The position numbers were made by a program, and so were the translations under genes. A stretch of 5,170 bases of DNA from Desulfobacterales bacterium (GTDB lineage: Bacteria > Desulfobacterota > Desulfobacteria > Desulfobacterales > 4be13), in the NCBI GenBank assembly GCA_029940115.1, contig JAOZRQ010000504.1, positions 1 to 5,170 on the forward strand, in the 5' to 3' direction. The notes below the pieces were generated by a model that had not been told where the DNA came from, did no database searches, and saw only the letters and a program-made list of their open reading frames with translations. Below are positions 4,638 through 5,170 of this stretch, piece after piece. Position 1 is the stretch's first letter; the number at the start of each line of letters is the position of its first letter.

Positions 4638-5170
4638 TCACAATTTGAACCGTTTCACAATTTCCAAAAGCGCGGCAGCGATCTGAGAAAGTTTCTCTGA
4701 CGAGTTGTTTATCCGGGACGCACCGGTAGCCGCTTTTCTTGATGCCACGCTGATATCCTGTATGTTGTTCGAGACATCCCGCACCCCCCGTGCGGCCTCA
4801 CCCGAAGACGCTGCAACATCTTTCACTCCCCTTGCCAGTTCATCCACGTTCCCTGCCACATCGGATGCCGTCTTTGACAAGTCATCCGTTGATCTGGCAA
4901 TATCCCCCACCAAGGTTGCCGATTCGGCCGCATCCTCGGCAACACGCCGCACCGTCACGGCACTGTTTGCCACAGACCTTGAAATCTCATTGGCCGTGGC
5001 GGTCTGTTCTTCCACCGAGAATGCTGTCGTCTCATTGATGCCTGCAATCTCGTCTATTATCCGGGTGATCTCCCCGATTGCCTCAACAGTTTCGGTGGTC
5101 CTCTCCTGAATGTGCTCTATCTGTCCGGCAATCTCATCTGTCGCATCTGCGGACTGTTTTGCCAGTTCCC
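4638..5170 (-). CDS. Methyl-accepting chemotaxis protein, C-terminal part (5' end beyond the window)
   Basis: The visible 176 residues are the C-terminal half of an MCP cytoplasmic signalling domain. It forms a long antiparallel coiled coil that binds CheW/CheA and is methylated by CheR and CheB. The frame enters at the right edge with ELAKQSADATDEIAGQIE, the return helix just after the hairpin tip. It continues through TTAFSVEEQTATANEISRSV and heptad-patterned A/S/D/E-rich helices to LLEIVKRFKL and TGA at 4640-4638. The GTG at 5015 is internal, not a start. There is no C-terminal CheR-docking pentapeptide (NWETF type). The sensor domain, HAMP domain and hairpin tip lie outside the window, so the ligand cannot be inferred. 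Confidence 0.93.
   Translation of the reverse strand, partial: ELAKQSADATDEIAGQIEHIQERTTETVEAIGEITRIIDEIAGINETTAFSVEEQTATANEISRSVANSAVTVRRVAEDAAESATLVGDIARSTDDLSKTASDVAGNVDELARGVKDVAASSGEAARGVRDVSNNIQDISVASRKAATGASRINNSSEKLSQIAAALLEIVKRFKL

Noticed and set aside
4504..4641. N-terminal extension of the Tim44-like protein to the GTG at 4641
   Set aside because: The extra 46 codons translate a dispersed palindrome (VVPPSGG) and a CTGGG-type repeat, start inside the MCP stop region, and precede a good ribosome site with GTG and a hydrophobic N-terminus at 4503.

Overview
The window reads as bacterial chromosome, most likely from a deltaproteobacterium (Desulfobacterota, perhaps near the Desulfobacteraceae). 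This is an inference from the style of the proteins (a PleD-like receiver-GGDEF protein, an MCP, a Tim44-like membrane protein) and from the spacers, which are full of short strand-biased repeats, hexamer arrays and palindromes. No rRNA, tRNA, CRISPR array or complete mobile element was seen.

Layout. Positions 1-228 hold a 14-bp tandem repeat tract interrupted by a 97-bp inverted-repeat element. A receiver-GGDEF diguanylate cyclase follows on the + strand (229-1164). Positions 1165-1400 are a spacer packed with palindromes. Positions 1401-2447 look like a gene graveyard. They hold a 22-codon start resembling the N-terminus of an AAA/SMC-like ATPase, then the C-terminal part of an IS4-family transposase, then a frameshifted C-terminal protein fragment, and then a short reading frame resembling the start of a MNT-type nucleotidyltransferase. 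That last frame overlaps the TTG start of the intact NAD kinase gene nadK (2448-3299, +). Positions 3300-3756 contain no secure gene. They hold a good minus-strand promoter candidate, a 64-codon minus-strand open frame, and a striking pair of hexamer arrays facing each other as a large hairpin. The minus strand then carries a Tim44-like membrane-anchored protein (3757-4503) and, upstream of it, the C-terminal part of a methyl-accepting chemotaxis protein that runs off the right edge (4638-5168).

How the parts relate. nadK is housekeeping (NADP supply). The diguanylate cyclase and the MCP are signalling proteins but lie on opposite strands far apart, so nothing shows a shared pathway. The Tim44-like gene and the MCP are co-directional with a 134-bp spacer containing repeats, so an operon is possible but unproven. 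The most interesting part is the 1.4-2.45 kb interval. It may be the wreck of an ATPase gene of the kind often found in phage-defence loci, broken by an IS4-type element and followed by a possible nucleotidyltransferase remnant. It is not a working new system as it stands. The ATPase and nucleotidyltransferase readings rest on very short stretches and are inference.
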